DNA from: a virus
IMG/VR virus record: IMGVR_UViG_3300018080_008436
Coordinates: 308,998 to 372,997 of that record
Strand: one strand, 5' to 3'
DNA length: 64,000 bases
This document shows positions 6,933-12,625 of the stretch, piece by piece. The position numbers and the translations under genes were made by a program. Each line of letters starts with the position of its first letter. The first letter of the stretch is position 1. The notes under the pieces are model-generated. The model saw only the letters and a list, made by a program, of their open reading frames with translations. It ran no database searches and was not told where the DNA came from.

Positions 6933-7054
6933 TGGCGGATGAGGTAGGATTCGAACCTACACTGTAGCGGTTTCTGTTTTTTGGTTGCTGAAGAGAACCT
7001 TTTTGTCAAGTTCATTTTTTGGACCGCCGTCTCTGCCAGTTGGACTACTCATCC
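6933..7054 (-). tRNA. tRNA-like gene with about 44-nt insertion in the anticodon loop
   Basis: 122 nt. Acceptor GGATGAG/CTCATCC, G73, encoded CCA, D-arm GTC-CAACTGGCAGA-GAC, T-arm GTAGG-TTCGAAT-CCTAC. The anticodon stem GCGGT/ACCGC is perfect but encloses 51 nt instead of 7, with an internal GGTT/AACC hairpin. The anticodon is unresolved. CCA appears at the left edge of the loop, but the residue before it does not fit the U33 position cleanly. Either an intron or a processed/decayed gene. Confidence 0.55.
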
Positions 7055-7112
7055 ATATTTATAGTAATATAGCCTTAAAATAAGAGATTGCAAGTTAAAT
7101 ATAAAGAAAAAT

Positions 7113-7199
7113 TGGAGGAAGATTGAGGGTTCGAACCCCATCCCTTTCGGAACCATCTGTTTTCGAAACAGTGACAGGAGCCATCCTGCATAATCTTCC
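7113..7199 (-). tRNA. tRNA-Ser(CGA)
   Basis: Acceptor GGAAGAT/ATCTTCC, U73, CCA encoded. The anticodon arm CTGT-TTCGAAA-ACAG gives CGA. The long variable arm with TTCCGAAAGGGA is typical of tRNA-Ser. U73 is unusual for serine. Confidence 0.85.
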
Positions 7200-7207
7200 A
7201 TAGAAAT

Positions 7208-7297
7208 TGGCGGAAGGGGAGGGATTCGAACCCTCGGACCCCTTGCGGGGTCGCAGGTTTAGCAAACCTGTACTTTCGGCCACTCAGTCACCCTTCC
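7208..7297 (-). tRNA. tRNA-Ser(GCT)
   Basis: Acceptor GGAAGGG/CCCTTCC, G73, CCA. The anticodon arm CAGGT-TTGCTAA-ACCTG gives GCU. The long variable arm is built on GACCCC/GGGGTC. Reads AGC/AGU. Confidence 0.94.
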
Positions 7298-7307
7298 ATA
7301 GGGGGCA

Positions 7308-8045
7308 TTATACCCCAAAAATCAATAATTCAAAATCGCCATTCTCATGTTCTACGATTGCAGAGCAATGCTCTACCCAATCTCCGCAGTTATAGTAGTC
7401 AATCCCATCAATTTTTTTGATTATAGGAGAATGAACATGACCACATATAACTCCATCGCAATGATTCTCTTTGGCATACTCTGAAAGGAGACCTTCAAAC
7501 TCTCCAACATAAGTAACAGCTTTTTTAAAATTTTCCCTGGCAAACTTTGATAAACGAACTCTTTTCACTCCGAACATCCTTAAACATCTTGCCAGGAACT
7601 CATTCATTGAAACAAGAGTGTCATAACCCCAACTTCCAACCTTTGAGATCATGACTCCAATTCTTGAAAAAAGAATGAAATCAAACTTATCTCCATGAGT
7701 GATGTAATACTTCTTTCCAAAACTGTGATAATATGTTTCTTTACAAATTTCCAGGTTCGGATAATGAAAACTGTCCAAAAGTTCCATCATACCATGATCA
7801 TGATTTCCTAAAACATAATGGACGTTACAGTGTTTTGACATTTTTAGAAGTCTTCTAATGACTTCTGTTTGGTTTTTATCCCATTTAGTTCTGTCTAATC
7901 TCCAAAGATCAAAGATATCTCCGATAAGATATAAATTGTCACATTCAGTCTCTTTTAGGAATTTAAGTAGTTCTTTAGATTTGCATCCAACACTGGCCAT
8001 GTGGCAGTCTGAGATGAATACTGCTCGGTACTTAGTTTTACTCAT
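7308..8045 (-). CDS. LpxH-like calcineurin-type phosphoesterase
   Basis: 245 aa from ATG 8045, which has a strong GGAGG site; the frame extends further upstream but lacks support. The metal-binding series of the metallophosphoesterase fold is complete: FISDCHMAS (DxH), LIGDIFDLW (GDxxD), VLGNHDHGM (GNHD), ITHGDKFD and VICGHVHSP (GHxH). The order and the 'GDIFDLW' form are those of the UDP-2,3-diacylglucosamine pyrophosphatase (LpxH) group, but in a phage the substrate may be another phosphodiester. It lies inside the tRNA array between tRNA-Ser(GCT) and tRNA-Ser(TGA). Confidence 0.82.
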   Translation of the reverse strand: MSKTKYRAVFISDCHMASVGCKSKELLKFLKETECDNLYLIGDIFDLWRLDRTKWDKNQTEVIRRLLKMSKHCNVHYVLGNHDHGMMELLDSFHYPNLEICKETYYHSFGKKYYITHGDKFDFILFSRIGVMISKVGSWGYDTLVSMNEFLARCLRMFGVKRVRLSKFARENFKKAVTYVGEFEGLLSEYAKENHCDGVICGHVHSPIIKKIDGIDYYNCGDWVEHCSAIVEHENGDFELLIFGV

Positions 8046-8133
8046 ATTTTTCCTCCTATAAGTAGTAAGGAATAATACTGAGAAAACAGGATAAAACCTA
8101 CTCAATAATGAGTTGTTAACCAAGTATTAATAT

Positions 8134-8224
8134 TGGCAGAGGGAGTGGGACTCGAACCCACAAACCGCATTTCTACAGCTTACATGATTTCAAATCAAGC
8201 TCTTCATCCAGCCAGATTCCCTCC
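8134..8224 (-). tRNA. tRNA-Ser(TGA), second copy
   Basis: Acceptor GGAGGGA/TCCCTCT (G1-U72 wobble), G73, CCA. The anticodon arm is CTTGA-TTTGAAA-TCATG, with one T-T mismatch. Long variable arm. Sequence differs clearly from the copy at 6688-6775. Confidence 0.85.
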
Positions 8225-8230
8225 ATTGAT

Positions 8231-8316
8231 TGGTAGCTAGGAGGGGGGTCGAACCCCTACGCCTTTCGGCATTAGTTTCTAAGACTAACATGTCTACCAA
8301 GTTCCATCACCTAGCC
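8231..8316 (-). tRNA. tRNA-Leu(TAG)
   Basis: Acceptor GGCTAGG/CCTAGCT, A73, CCA. The anticodon arm TTAGT-CTTAGAA-ACTAA gives UAG (reads CUA/CUG). Long variable arm and Leu-type D-arm (GGAACTTGGTAGAC). Confidence 0.93.
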
Positions 8317-8321
8317 ATCTT

Positions 8322-8398
8322 TGGTAGCCTCGCTGGGAGTCGAACCCAGAACATACAGTTTCTAAGACTGCCCTCTCTGCCAATTGGAGTACGAGACC
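8322..8398 (-). tRNA. tRNA with anticodon UAG, short variable loop
   Basis: Acceptor GGTCTCG/CGAGGCT, A73, CCA. The anticodon arm GCAGT-CTTAGAA-ACTGT gives UAG, a Leu anticodon, but the variable loop is short (class I), unlike ordinary tRNA-Leu. Amino acid identity is therefore uncertain. Confidence 0.82.
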
Positions 8399-8406
8399 AT
8401 TAAATT

Positions 8407-8492
8407 TGGCGGAAGGTAGGAGATTCGAACTCCTATGCCCGTGAGGACGACAGTTTAGCAAACTGCTGGCTTACCATTCGCCACAACCTTCC
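8407..8492 (-). tRNA. tRNA-Ser(GCT), second copy
   Basis: Acceptor GGAAGGT/ACCTTCC, G73, CCA. The anticodon arm GCAGT-TTGCTAA-ACTGT gives GCU. Long variable arm (GTCCTCACGGGC). Confidence 0.92.
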
Positions 8493-8494
8493 AT

Positions 8495-8581
8495 TGGTAG
8501 CCAGGGAGGGCCTCGAACCCTCACTCCCTTTCGGGAACTGGATTTTGAATCCAGCGCGTCTGCCAATTTCACCACCTGGCC
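8495..8581 (-). tRNA. tRNA-Leu(CAA)
   Basis: Acceptor GGCCAGG/CCTGGCT, A73, CCA. The anticodon arm CTGGA-TTCAAAA-TCCAG gives CAA (reads UUG). Long variable arm and typical Leu D-arm. Confidence 0.94.
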
Positions 8582-8592
8582 AATAAATTTAA

Positions 8593-8660
8593 TGGAGCTA
8601 ATGAGATTCGAACTCATCCCCCTGCCTCTATGGGCAGTTCGGCTACCGTCTAGTAACCCC
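8593..8660 (-). tRNA. short tRNA-like gene, possibly CAT anticodon
   Basis: 68 nt. Acceptor GGGGTTA/TAGCTCC with wobbles, A73, no CCA. T-arm ATGAG-TTCGAAT-CTCAT is good. The D-arm is about 3 nt short. The anticodon arm CTGC/GCAG holds CCATAGAG, with CAT in roughly the right place but no U33. Degenerate or unusual, possibly Met/Ile. Confidence 0.4.
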
Positions 8661-8692
8661 AATTGGTTGCGTATAAACATATAAACAATATT

Positions 8693-8780
8693 TGGTAGTC
8701 TCGGGGAGATTCGAACTCCCACCTCCTTCGCGGAGACAACGACCTCAACGTTGCGTGTCTGCCAGTTCCACCACGAGACC
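8693..8780 (-). tRNA. tRNA-Leu(GAG)
   Basis: Acceptor GGTCTCG/CGAGACT, A73, CCA. The anticodon arm CAACG-TTGAGGT-CGTTG gives GAG (reads CUC/CUU). Long variable arm. Confidence 0.93.
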
Positions 8781-8789
8781 ATTATAAGT

Positions 8790-8847
8790 GGCCATAACTG
8801 ACGAATTAACCCCAGTTTTGGCCGTTTATTCGTAATATATTACGAAT
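8790..8847. repeat. hairpin plus 20-bp perfect palindrome between tRNA genes
   Basis: GGCCATAACTG (8790-8800) pairs with CAGTTTTGGCC (8813-8823) with one mismatch. It is followed by the perfect palindrome ATTCGTAATATATTACGAAT (8828-8847). The pair fills the gap between tRNA-Leu(GAG) and the UAA-anticodon tRNA. No T-tract follows, so a terminator is not indicated. Possible protein site or RNA processing signal. Confidence 0.75.
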
Positions 8848-8850
8848 TAT

Positions 8851-8926
8851 TGGTAGCCCTGGTCGGATTCGAACCGACACTTTACGGATTTTAAGTCCGC
8901 TCCCTCTGCCGTTGGAGTACAGGGCC
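8851..8926 (-). tRNA. tRNA with anticodon UAA, short variable loop
   Basis: Acceptor GGCCCTG/CAGGGCT, A73, CCA. The anticodon arm GCGGA-CTTAAAA-TCCGT gives UAA (reads UUA, Leu). Short variable loop, class I. Its TACTCCAA...GGCAGAG D-region is shared with the UAG class I gene at 8322-8398, so the two look like paralogues. Confidence 0.82.
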
Positions 8927-8931
8927 ATTTT

Positions 8932-8997
8932 TAACTGTTTTTCTCGTTATAGTGGAAAATATAACTGTTTTTCCAGTTTTGTAACTGTTTTTCCAGT
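8932..8997 (-). repeat. three copies of an ACTGGAAAAACAGTTA-type element
   Basis: Two identical 16-mers (8962-8977, 8982-8997) and one diverged copy (8932-8947) lie between tRNA genes. Each of the two exact copies can form a 4-bp ACTG/CAGT hairpin with a GAAAAA loop. Function unknown. Confidence 0.65.
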
Positions 8998-9001
8998 AAA
9001 A

Positions 9002-9093
9002 TGGTGAGCAGGGAGGGATTCGAACCCCCAATGTTTACCCAAAGGGGACAGATTTACAGTCTGCCGCAACACCACCATCGTTGCCGCCTACCC
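9002..9093 (-). tRNA. tRNA-Tyr(GTA)
   Basis: Acceptor GGGTAGG/CCTGCTC, A73, CCA. The anticodon arm CAGA-CTGTAAA-TCTG gives GUA. The long variable arm is typical of bacterial tRNA-Tyr. Confidence 0.92.
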
Positions 9094-9097
9094 ATTT

Positions 9098-9185
9098 TGG
9101 TCCTGGTGGTAGGTAACGATCCTACTTGATGCGCAATGATGATAGTTTTACAGACTACCCCGTCTCCTTAACGGTCTACACCAGG
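9098..9185 (-). tRNA. tRNA-Tyr(GTA), divergent second copy
   Basis: Acceptor CCTGGTG/CACCAGG, A73, CCA encoded. The anticodon arm TAGT-CTGTAAA-ACTA gives GUA. The T-arm is GTAGG-ATCGTTA-CCTAC, where the loop departs from the usual TTCRANN. It begins with C1 rather than G1. Possibly a specialised or decaying copy. Confidence 0.75.
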
Positions 9186-9189
9186 ATAA

Positions 9190-9296
9190 AAAGGTGACTT
9201 AAGTCACCTAATGCCTCTGGGTCAGACTTACCAATACCGTCATATTGGGTCCGATAGCCCAGTAAGGACTTTAAGCGTCTGGTTTTCCCCAGACCC
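9190..9296 (-). other. structured non-tRNA spacer in the tRNA array
   Basis: About 107 nt with four clear helices but no cloverleaf. These are the perfect palindrome AGGTGACTTAAGTCACCT (9192-9209), CCAATA-TGACGG-TATTGG, TGGG-CTATCGGA-CCCA, and GTCTGG-GGAAAA-CCAGAC. CTTAC/GTAAG may enclose the middle two. It could be an unrecognised small RNA or the remains of tRNA genes. Confidence 0.5.
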
Positions 9297-9384
9297 TGGA
9301 GCGCGGTGAGGGATTCGAACCCTCGCGGACATAAGTCCCATCAGTTTTGCAGACTGTGCCATTAAACCACTCTGGCAACCGCGC
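9297..9384 (-). tRNA. tRNA-Cys(GCA) with long variable arm
   Basis: Acceptor GCGCGGT/ACCGCGC, U73 and encoded CCA. The anticodon arm CAGT-CTGCAAA-ACTG gives GCA. U73 and GCA are the cysteine identity elements. The variable region GGGAC-TTAT-GTCC is a class II arm, not found in ordinary tRNA-Cys. Confidence 0.8.
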
Positions 9385-9390
9385 ATATTA

Positions 9391-9461
9391 AGCACGATGT
9401 CGGAATCGAACCGACTTCTGCGGGTTTGCAATCCGCCGCCTCACCATCTGGCTCATCGTGC
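9391..9461 (-). tRNA. tRNA-Cys(GCA), class I
   Basis: Acceptor GCACGAT/ATCGTGC, U73, no encoded CCA. The anticodon arm is GCGGA-TTGCAAA-CCCGC, with an A-C mismatch next to the loop. Short variable loop. It is the first tRNA of the array in transcription order. Confidence 0.85.
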
Positions 9462-9497
9462 ATGGCAATAAAATTTCAAAGATCTCTTGATGTTTTA

Positions 9498-9569
9498 AAT
9501 ATTCCCGTTCGGTAACATTCGAAACACTCTGAAGTTCAAAACCTTAGAATATTACCGCTCGGTAACATT
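9498..9569 (-). promoter_or_regulatory. paired 22-bp dyad repeats upstream of the tRNA array
   Basis: Two 22-bp near-identical sites, exactly 50 bp apart (9498-9519 and 9548-9569), read AATGTTACCGAxCGGxAATATT on the minus strand. The upstream one is a perfect dyad TTACCG-AG-CGGTAA. They lie between the terminator at 9590-9622 and the first tRNA, where a promoter for the array is expected. Five helical turns of spacing suits cooperative protein binding. Role inferred. Confidence 0.55.
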
Positions 9570-9589
9570 TTGGCTATCAATTAAGCCAT

Positions 9590-9622
9590 AAAAAAACCCC
9601 GTTCGGAAAACCGAACGGGGTT
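9590..9622 (-). terminator. strong rho-independent terminator
   Basis: On the minus strand a perfect 12-bp stem AACCCCGTTCGG/CCGAACGGGGTT with a 4-nt loop runs into T7. It ends the protein operon transcribed from above 9782 and isolates the tRNA array. Confidence 0.9.
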
Positions 9623-9781
9623 GAAAACCGAGTTAAGAACTTACGTTCTCTGGACGCACAACCCCGTCCATCTCAAACTGAGATATGATGAACATAGGCT
9701 GAGCGATAAAGATTTCATTATAAGTTCTTTCCTGTTAAAAATTCAAATTACAACCCTATTATAAACTGGATCTGAAGCTTT
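9623..9781. other. intergenic stretch without a supported gene
   Basis: Between the terminator and the gene at 9782-10087. Two overlapping tiny minus-strand frames exist: 9641-9718 (25 codons, AGGAAAG upstream) and 9633-9695 (20 codons). Neither shows enough to be called. It is probably an untranslated 3' region. Confidence 0.5.
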
Positions 9782-10087
9782 TCAAGTTGAAAACGCAATT
9801 ATTTCAAATTTTTCTTTTTCTTTCAGCCATTCGTACTCATGAAGGTAAGGGTTATCGTAGAAAATAATTGGATACTTTCCACCACCAGTACATATTGGGA
9901 CAACATTATAGGATAGCCATTCAGTCGCCTCTTCAAAATCCATCCCTTCTCCCATGAACTTCTGCAACATAAGTTCATAAGAATAAATAAGTTCATCTCT
10001 TATGGTGATGCCAACAACACAATTGTCCAAATCATCTAGTTTAATGGTCCCATCATCACATTCTTCCAATATTTTTTGAATATCCAT
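9782..10087 (-). CDS. hypothetical protein, 101 aa
   Basis: Not recognised by name, though the pattern MDFEEATEWLSYNVVPICTG is of a kind common in small phage proteins ('EEAxEWLxYNVV'). Small acidic alpha/beta protein. Start ATG 10087 directly abuts the upstream stop. Last protein gene before the strong terminator. Confidence 0.72.
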   Translation of the reverse strand: MDIQKILEECDDGTIKLDDLDNCVVGITIRDELIYSYELMLQKFMGEGMDFEEATEWLSYNVVPICTGGGKYPIIFYDNPYLHEYEWLKEKEKFEIIAFST

Positions 10088-10342
10088 TTATGGGCCAACC
10101 CAAATAATTCCAATGTTTTTACCAACAGTTACTTTTAATTTAACCATATTATTGCCGATTGCAACGATTCTGTTGAATTTGTAGGTAATAATCTCTCTGG
10201 CTTGGATCATGGAGTTACATACGCCTGTTGAAACGGTAAAACAGGTATCAGGACATTCTATGCTTGCTTGAATGCCACGGGGATGAATATTCTCAAATAT
10301 TATGTGAGCTTCTTCTCCACAAACTGGGCATTTCATACTCAT
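10088..10342 (-). CDS. small zinc-ribbon protein
   Basis: 84 aa. KCPVCGEEAHI followed by ECPDTCFTV gives a CxxC...CxxxC pattern like that of small phage zinc-ribbon proteins of the Lar type. The rest is beta-rich (VKLKVTVGKNIGIIWVG). Two ATG starts are possible (10342 and 10336) and neither has a clear Shine-Dalgarno site. The start follows directly after the 3' hairpin/T-tract of the structured RNA at 10354-10462, so its translation may depend on that structure. Confidence 0.7.
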   Translation of the reverse strand: MSMKCPVCGEEAHIIFENIHPRGIQASIECPDTCFTVSTGVCNSMIQAREIITYKFNRIVAIGNNMVKLKVTVGKNIGIIWVGP

Positions 10343-10353
10343 GGCACAAAAAA

Positions 10354-10462
10354 AGTGCGATACATCTCAACATCAACAACTCGAAATAATCGTACAGGCC
10401 GCTAAACCTAACAACTACGCCCCATGGTAGCTAGAATCGCCAACGTTAAAACATACCGCACT
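10354..10462 (-). ncRNA. possible structured RNA
   Basis: 109-nt gap RNA closed by a 9-bp helix, AGTGCGGTA (10462-10454) with TATCGCACT (10362-10354), followed at once by T7. Inside, CTA-GCTAC...GTAGT-TAG forms a hairpin and AACGTTGGC can pair with GTTGATGTT, using wobbles. No open frame. It could be a leader element for the zinc-ribbon gene or a small RNA ending in its own terminator. No known riboswitch is recognised. Confidence 0.45.
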
Positions 10463-10466
10463 AAAG

Positions 10467-11066
10467 CTATTTTATCTTACCTTTCATGATTTTCTTGGCG
10501 ATATCCAAAATATTCTCGTCAATGGGGAATACATCTTTTTTCTGGTCGATCTGACCAAGATGATCTTCAAGTTCATCACTTTCGAACTCATCATCTTCAG
10601 GAATTACTCCAAAATGCTCTGGAAGAAGTTTCCTTAACAAATCAGTGCTAATCATAATATCCATGTTTTCCAACACAGAGATAATTATGGCATCAATGAA
10701 CCCTACTCTACTGATCGCATCAATAATTCCGTCTGAAACTGACGACAACATGATATTAACGTTGATTACTTCATCCCCTATTTCAGGATCATAATGCAAG
10801 TCAATATAAATACCGCTCAAGAATCGGTCTCCAGCCCTCCAAGTATTTACCATAGTTTTGTATACTTCTACCATATTTGGTGCGTGTGGGTCATCTTCGT
10901 TCACTTCCAAAACATAATTAATGGATTGGGCAACTTCATCAGATACTGGGAAAAACAATATGCAATTGTTCTGAATCTCTGAAGCTAAAGGCAATACGAG
11001 TCCCCCAGAACTATCTTCGTTGATCTGTGATTGATCAACGCATGGCATTACGTGGAATCTGTTCAT
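10467..11066 (-). CDS. bifunctional-nuclease-like (DUF151-like) protein
   Basis: 199 aa. The central region resembles the BFN/DUF151 domain: ILFFPVSDEVAQSINYVLE, then HAPNMVEVYKTMV in place of 'RPLTHDLL', a two-strand segment, VSDGIIDAISRVGFIDAIII in place of 'RPSDAIALALR...PIxV', then SVLE. The match is by pattern and the key residues are not all kept. An acidic linker (PEDDEFESDELEDHL) and a basic tail follow. GAGG precedes ATG 11066, and TATAAT at 11099-11094 may be a -10 box without a good -35. Confidence 0.5.
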   Translation of the reverse strand: MNRFHVMPCVDQSQINEDSSGGLVLPLASEIQNNCILFFPVSDEVAQSINYVLEVNEDDPHAPNMVEVYKTMVNTWRAGDRFLSGIYIDLHYDPEIGDEVINVNIMLSSVSDGIIDAISRVGFIDAIIISVLENMDIMISTDLLRKLLPEHFGVIPEDDEFESDELEDHLGQIDQKKDVFPIDENILDIAKKIMKGKIK

Positions 11067-11101
11067 GTGAAAACCTCAAAATCTTGATACCTTATTATAC
11101 A

Positions 11102-11356
11102 TTATCTTCTGCAAATTGGTAGCTGAACATACAATTGATTTGAAGAAGGCTGTTCTGTTGTGTTACCTGGGTTACCCCGAAAATGTTTTCCAGCATATCT
11201 GTAAACAGGTTGTTGCCAATACTGAGGTTGATTGATGTAATATGGATGAGTGTAGAACTTCAACCAATATGCTGGTCCAGTACTGTCTAATTGGATCAAC
11301 GGAGGTGGATATCCGCTAAATCTATACTGATACTTGTCTTTATCGTATTCTGTCAT
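11102..11356 (-). CDS. hypothetical Tyr/Gln/Pro-rich protein, 84 aa
   Basis: Not recognised. Unusual composition, rich in Tyr, Gln, Pro and Asn (YYINQPQYWQQPVYRYAG), probably extended or disordered. Its ATG overlaps the upstream stop (ATGA). It sits downstream of dnaJ in the chaperone operon. Confidence 0.65.
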   Translation of the reverse strand: MTEYDKDKYQYRFSGYPPPLIQLDSTGPAYWLKFYTHPYYINQPQYWQQPVYRYAGKHFRGNPGNTTEQPSSNQLYVQLPICRR

Positions 11357-11613
11357 ATGATATCCAAAGTGTTTTGGGTTCTTTTGGCGACAGTTCCGTA
11401 TTTGGAACCGTATCGAGTGGCAGAGAAACGATAATAATCTTTAATCTTCTGCTGATAATCTTCGTCAAAAGAATTGATGTCAACCCTACCTTCTAACACA
11501 TTAACTGCATCAATTCGGAGTTGTTGGACATCGGGAGGAACCCCAAGTACATCATCACCTATCTGCTCAGGCCCAATAGGTTCTTGGGGATACAGTTGAT
11601 TTTGATTCGCCAT
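11353..11613 (-). CDS. hypothetical protein, 86 aa
   Basis: Not recognised. The first 47 nt overlap the end of dnaJ in another frame. GAGAGAGG precedes ATG 11613. The N-terminus is Pro/Gln-rich ([17 protein letters not shown]), then a helical region with [19 protein letters not shown]. Coupled by ATGA to the next gene. Confidence 0.65.
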   Translation of the reverse strand: MANQNQLYPQEPIGPEQIGDDVLGVPPDVQQLRIDAVNVLEGRVDINSFDEDYQQKIKDYYRFSATRYGSKYGTVAKRTQNTLDII

Positions 11614-12625
11614 ATGCCTCTCTCAAAGCTTTTACCAAGCCTTCCCTTTTATCTTTACCAATATACTTCGAGGGAATCTGAGGCAATACCTTCACAAAAA
11701 TAGTCCCACCATTCAAGAAGTCAACTTTGATCTCATAGAATTTTTCAGTGTCCCAATCTGACTTTAGTTGAAACGTGACATCCTTCTTCTTGAACAGTTT
11801 AACGGTAATGTTTTCTTCAGCTAAAATCTTATCAATTGTAACTTGAACAGATAGAAAAAGATCCGATCCTTTCTGAACAACCCCATCTTGCTCAGAAGGA
11901 TAATTAACAACAACGTAATGAGACCCAGTATAAGTAGAGTCATCCGACTGATAAATCGTATTTCCCTTGTCTTTGAGTCTCATACTGGCATTATGATTGA
12001 TGTTTGGGGGGATCTGTATTCTCGTTTTTGAACGAGTTTGCATGTAGCCAACTCCTTTGCATTTCTCGCAAGGCTTGAATCTTTTTCCACTTCCACCACA
12101 GGCTCCACAAATGTTTATATATTGGAACCCAGGTTGATTTACGTGTTGTTGCCCTTGACCATTACAAGTAGGGCAAACAATTTCTTTTCCAAGAAATGCC
12201 CCAGTTGTTTTGCAAGCATCGCAAGCAACAACCTGTTGTATAGTGTGGTTTTTCTTACAACCAAATATCGCTTCTGCTAGAGTAATGCTAATAGATGATC
12301 TCGAATCTGGATTGATCCGTTTTCTGGAAGGCTGATTGCTTCGTTGTCCCCCAAAGAAGTCTTTGAAAACACTCCAAGTTCTTGAAGTCCCAGAATGCGG
12401 ATGTGGTTGTTGATTTCCTATCGTACCAAACCTGTCATATTGAGCTTTCTTTTGGGCATCCGAAAGGACTTCGTAAGCTAAAGAGATCTCTTTAAACTTC
12501 TCTTCTTTTGCCTCATCGCCAGCATTTTTATCAGGATGGTATTCCTTAGCTAATTTTCGATAAGCTTTCTTAATCTCATCCTGTGAAGCTTCTCGCCCCA
12601 CCCCTAATACTTCATATGGATTCAT
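11567..12625 (-). CDS. dnaJ: DnaJ (Hsp40) co-chaperone
   Basis: 352 aa with full type I architecture. The J-domain at 1-70 has HPD at 30-32. A Phe/Gly segment around 88-93 is short. Four CxxC zinc repeats sit at Cys135/138, 151/154, 173/176 and 186/189 ([32 protein letters not shown]). C-terminal substrate-binding domains follow. It would recruit and stimulate a DnaK-type Hsp70, presumably the host's, since no dnaK is in this window. ATG overlaps the stop of the Clp-like gene (ATGA), so the two are coupled. Confidence 0.93.
   Translation of the reverse strand: MNPYEVLGVGREASQDEIKKAYRKLAKEYHPDKNAGDEAKEEKFKEISLAYEVLSDAQKKAQYDRFGTIGNQQPHPHSGTSRTWSVFKDFFGGQRSNQPSRKRINPDSRSSISITLAEAIFGCKKNHTIQQVVACDACKTTGAFLGKEIVCPTCNGQGQQHVNQPGFQYINICGACGGSGKRFKPCEKCKGVGYMQTRSKTRIQIPPNINHNASMRLKDKGNTIYQSDDSTYTGSHYVVVNYPSEQDGVVQKGSDLFLSVQVTIDKILAEENITVKLFKKKDVTFQLKSDWDTEKFYEIKVDFLNGGTIFVKVLPQIPSKYIGKDKREGLVKALREAYGESKSTVSPRTYWA

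Noticed and set aside
6785-7054. Group I introns in tRNA genes
   Set aside because: The inserts (about 44 and 60 nt) are far too short for a group I core, and no P3-P8 type elements are visible.
7301-7315. GGGG/CCCC hairpin at the end of the phosphoesterase gene as a terminator
   Set aside because: The stem is only 4 bp and no T-run follows it on the minus strand.
8471-8782. Minus-strand frames across tRNA genes (also 6662-6859, 7095-7283, 9240-9431)
   Set aside because: They consist of translated tRNA sequence.
8231-8926. Anticodons UAG and UAA read as stop-codon suppressor tRNAs
   Set aside because: These anticodons pair with CUA/CUG and UUA, not with stop codons. Suppressors would need CUA or UUA anticodons. 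The genes here end normally with TAA, TAG and TGA, so no recoding is indicated.
9633-9718. Two tiny overlapping frames of 20 and 25 codons before the strong terminator
   Set aside because: One has a fair Shine-Dalgarno site, but there is no other sign of coding. Left as intergenic.
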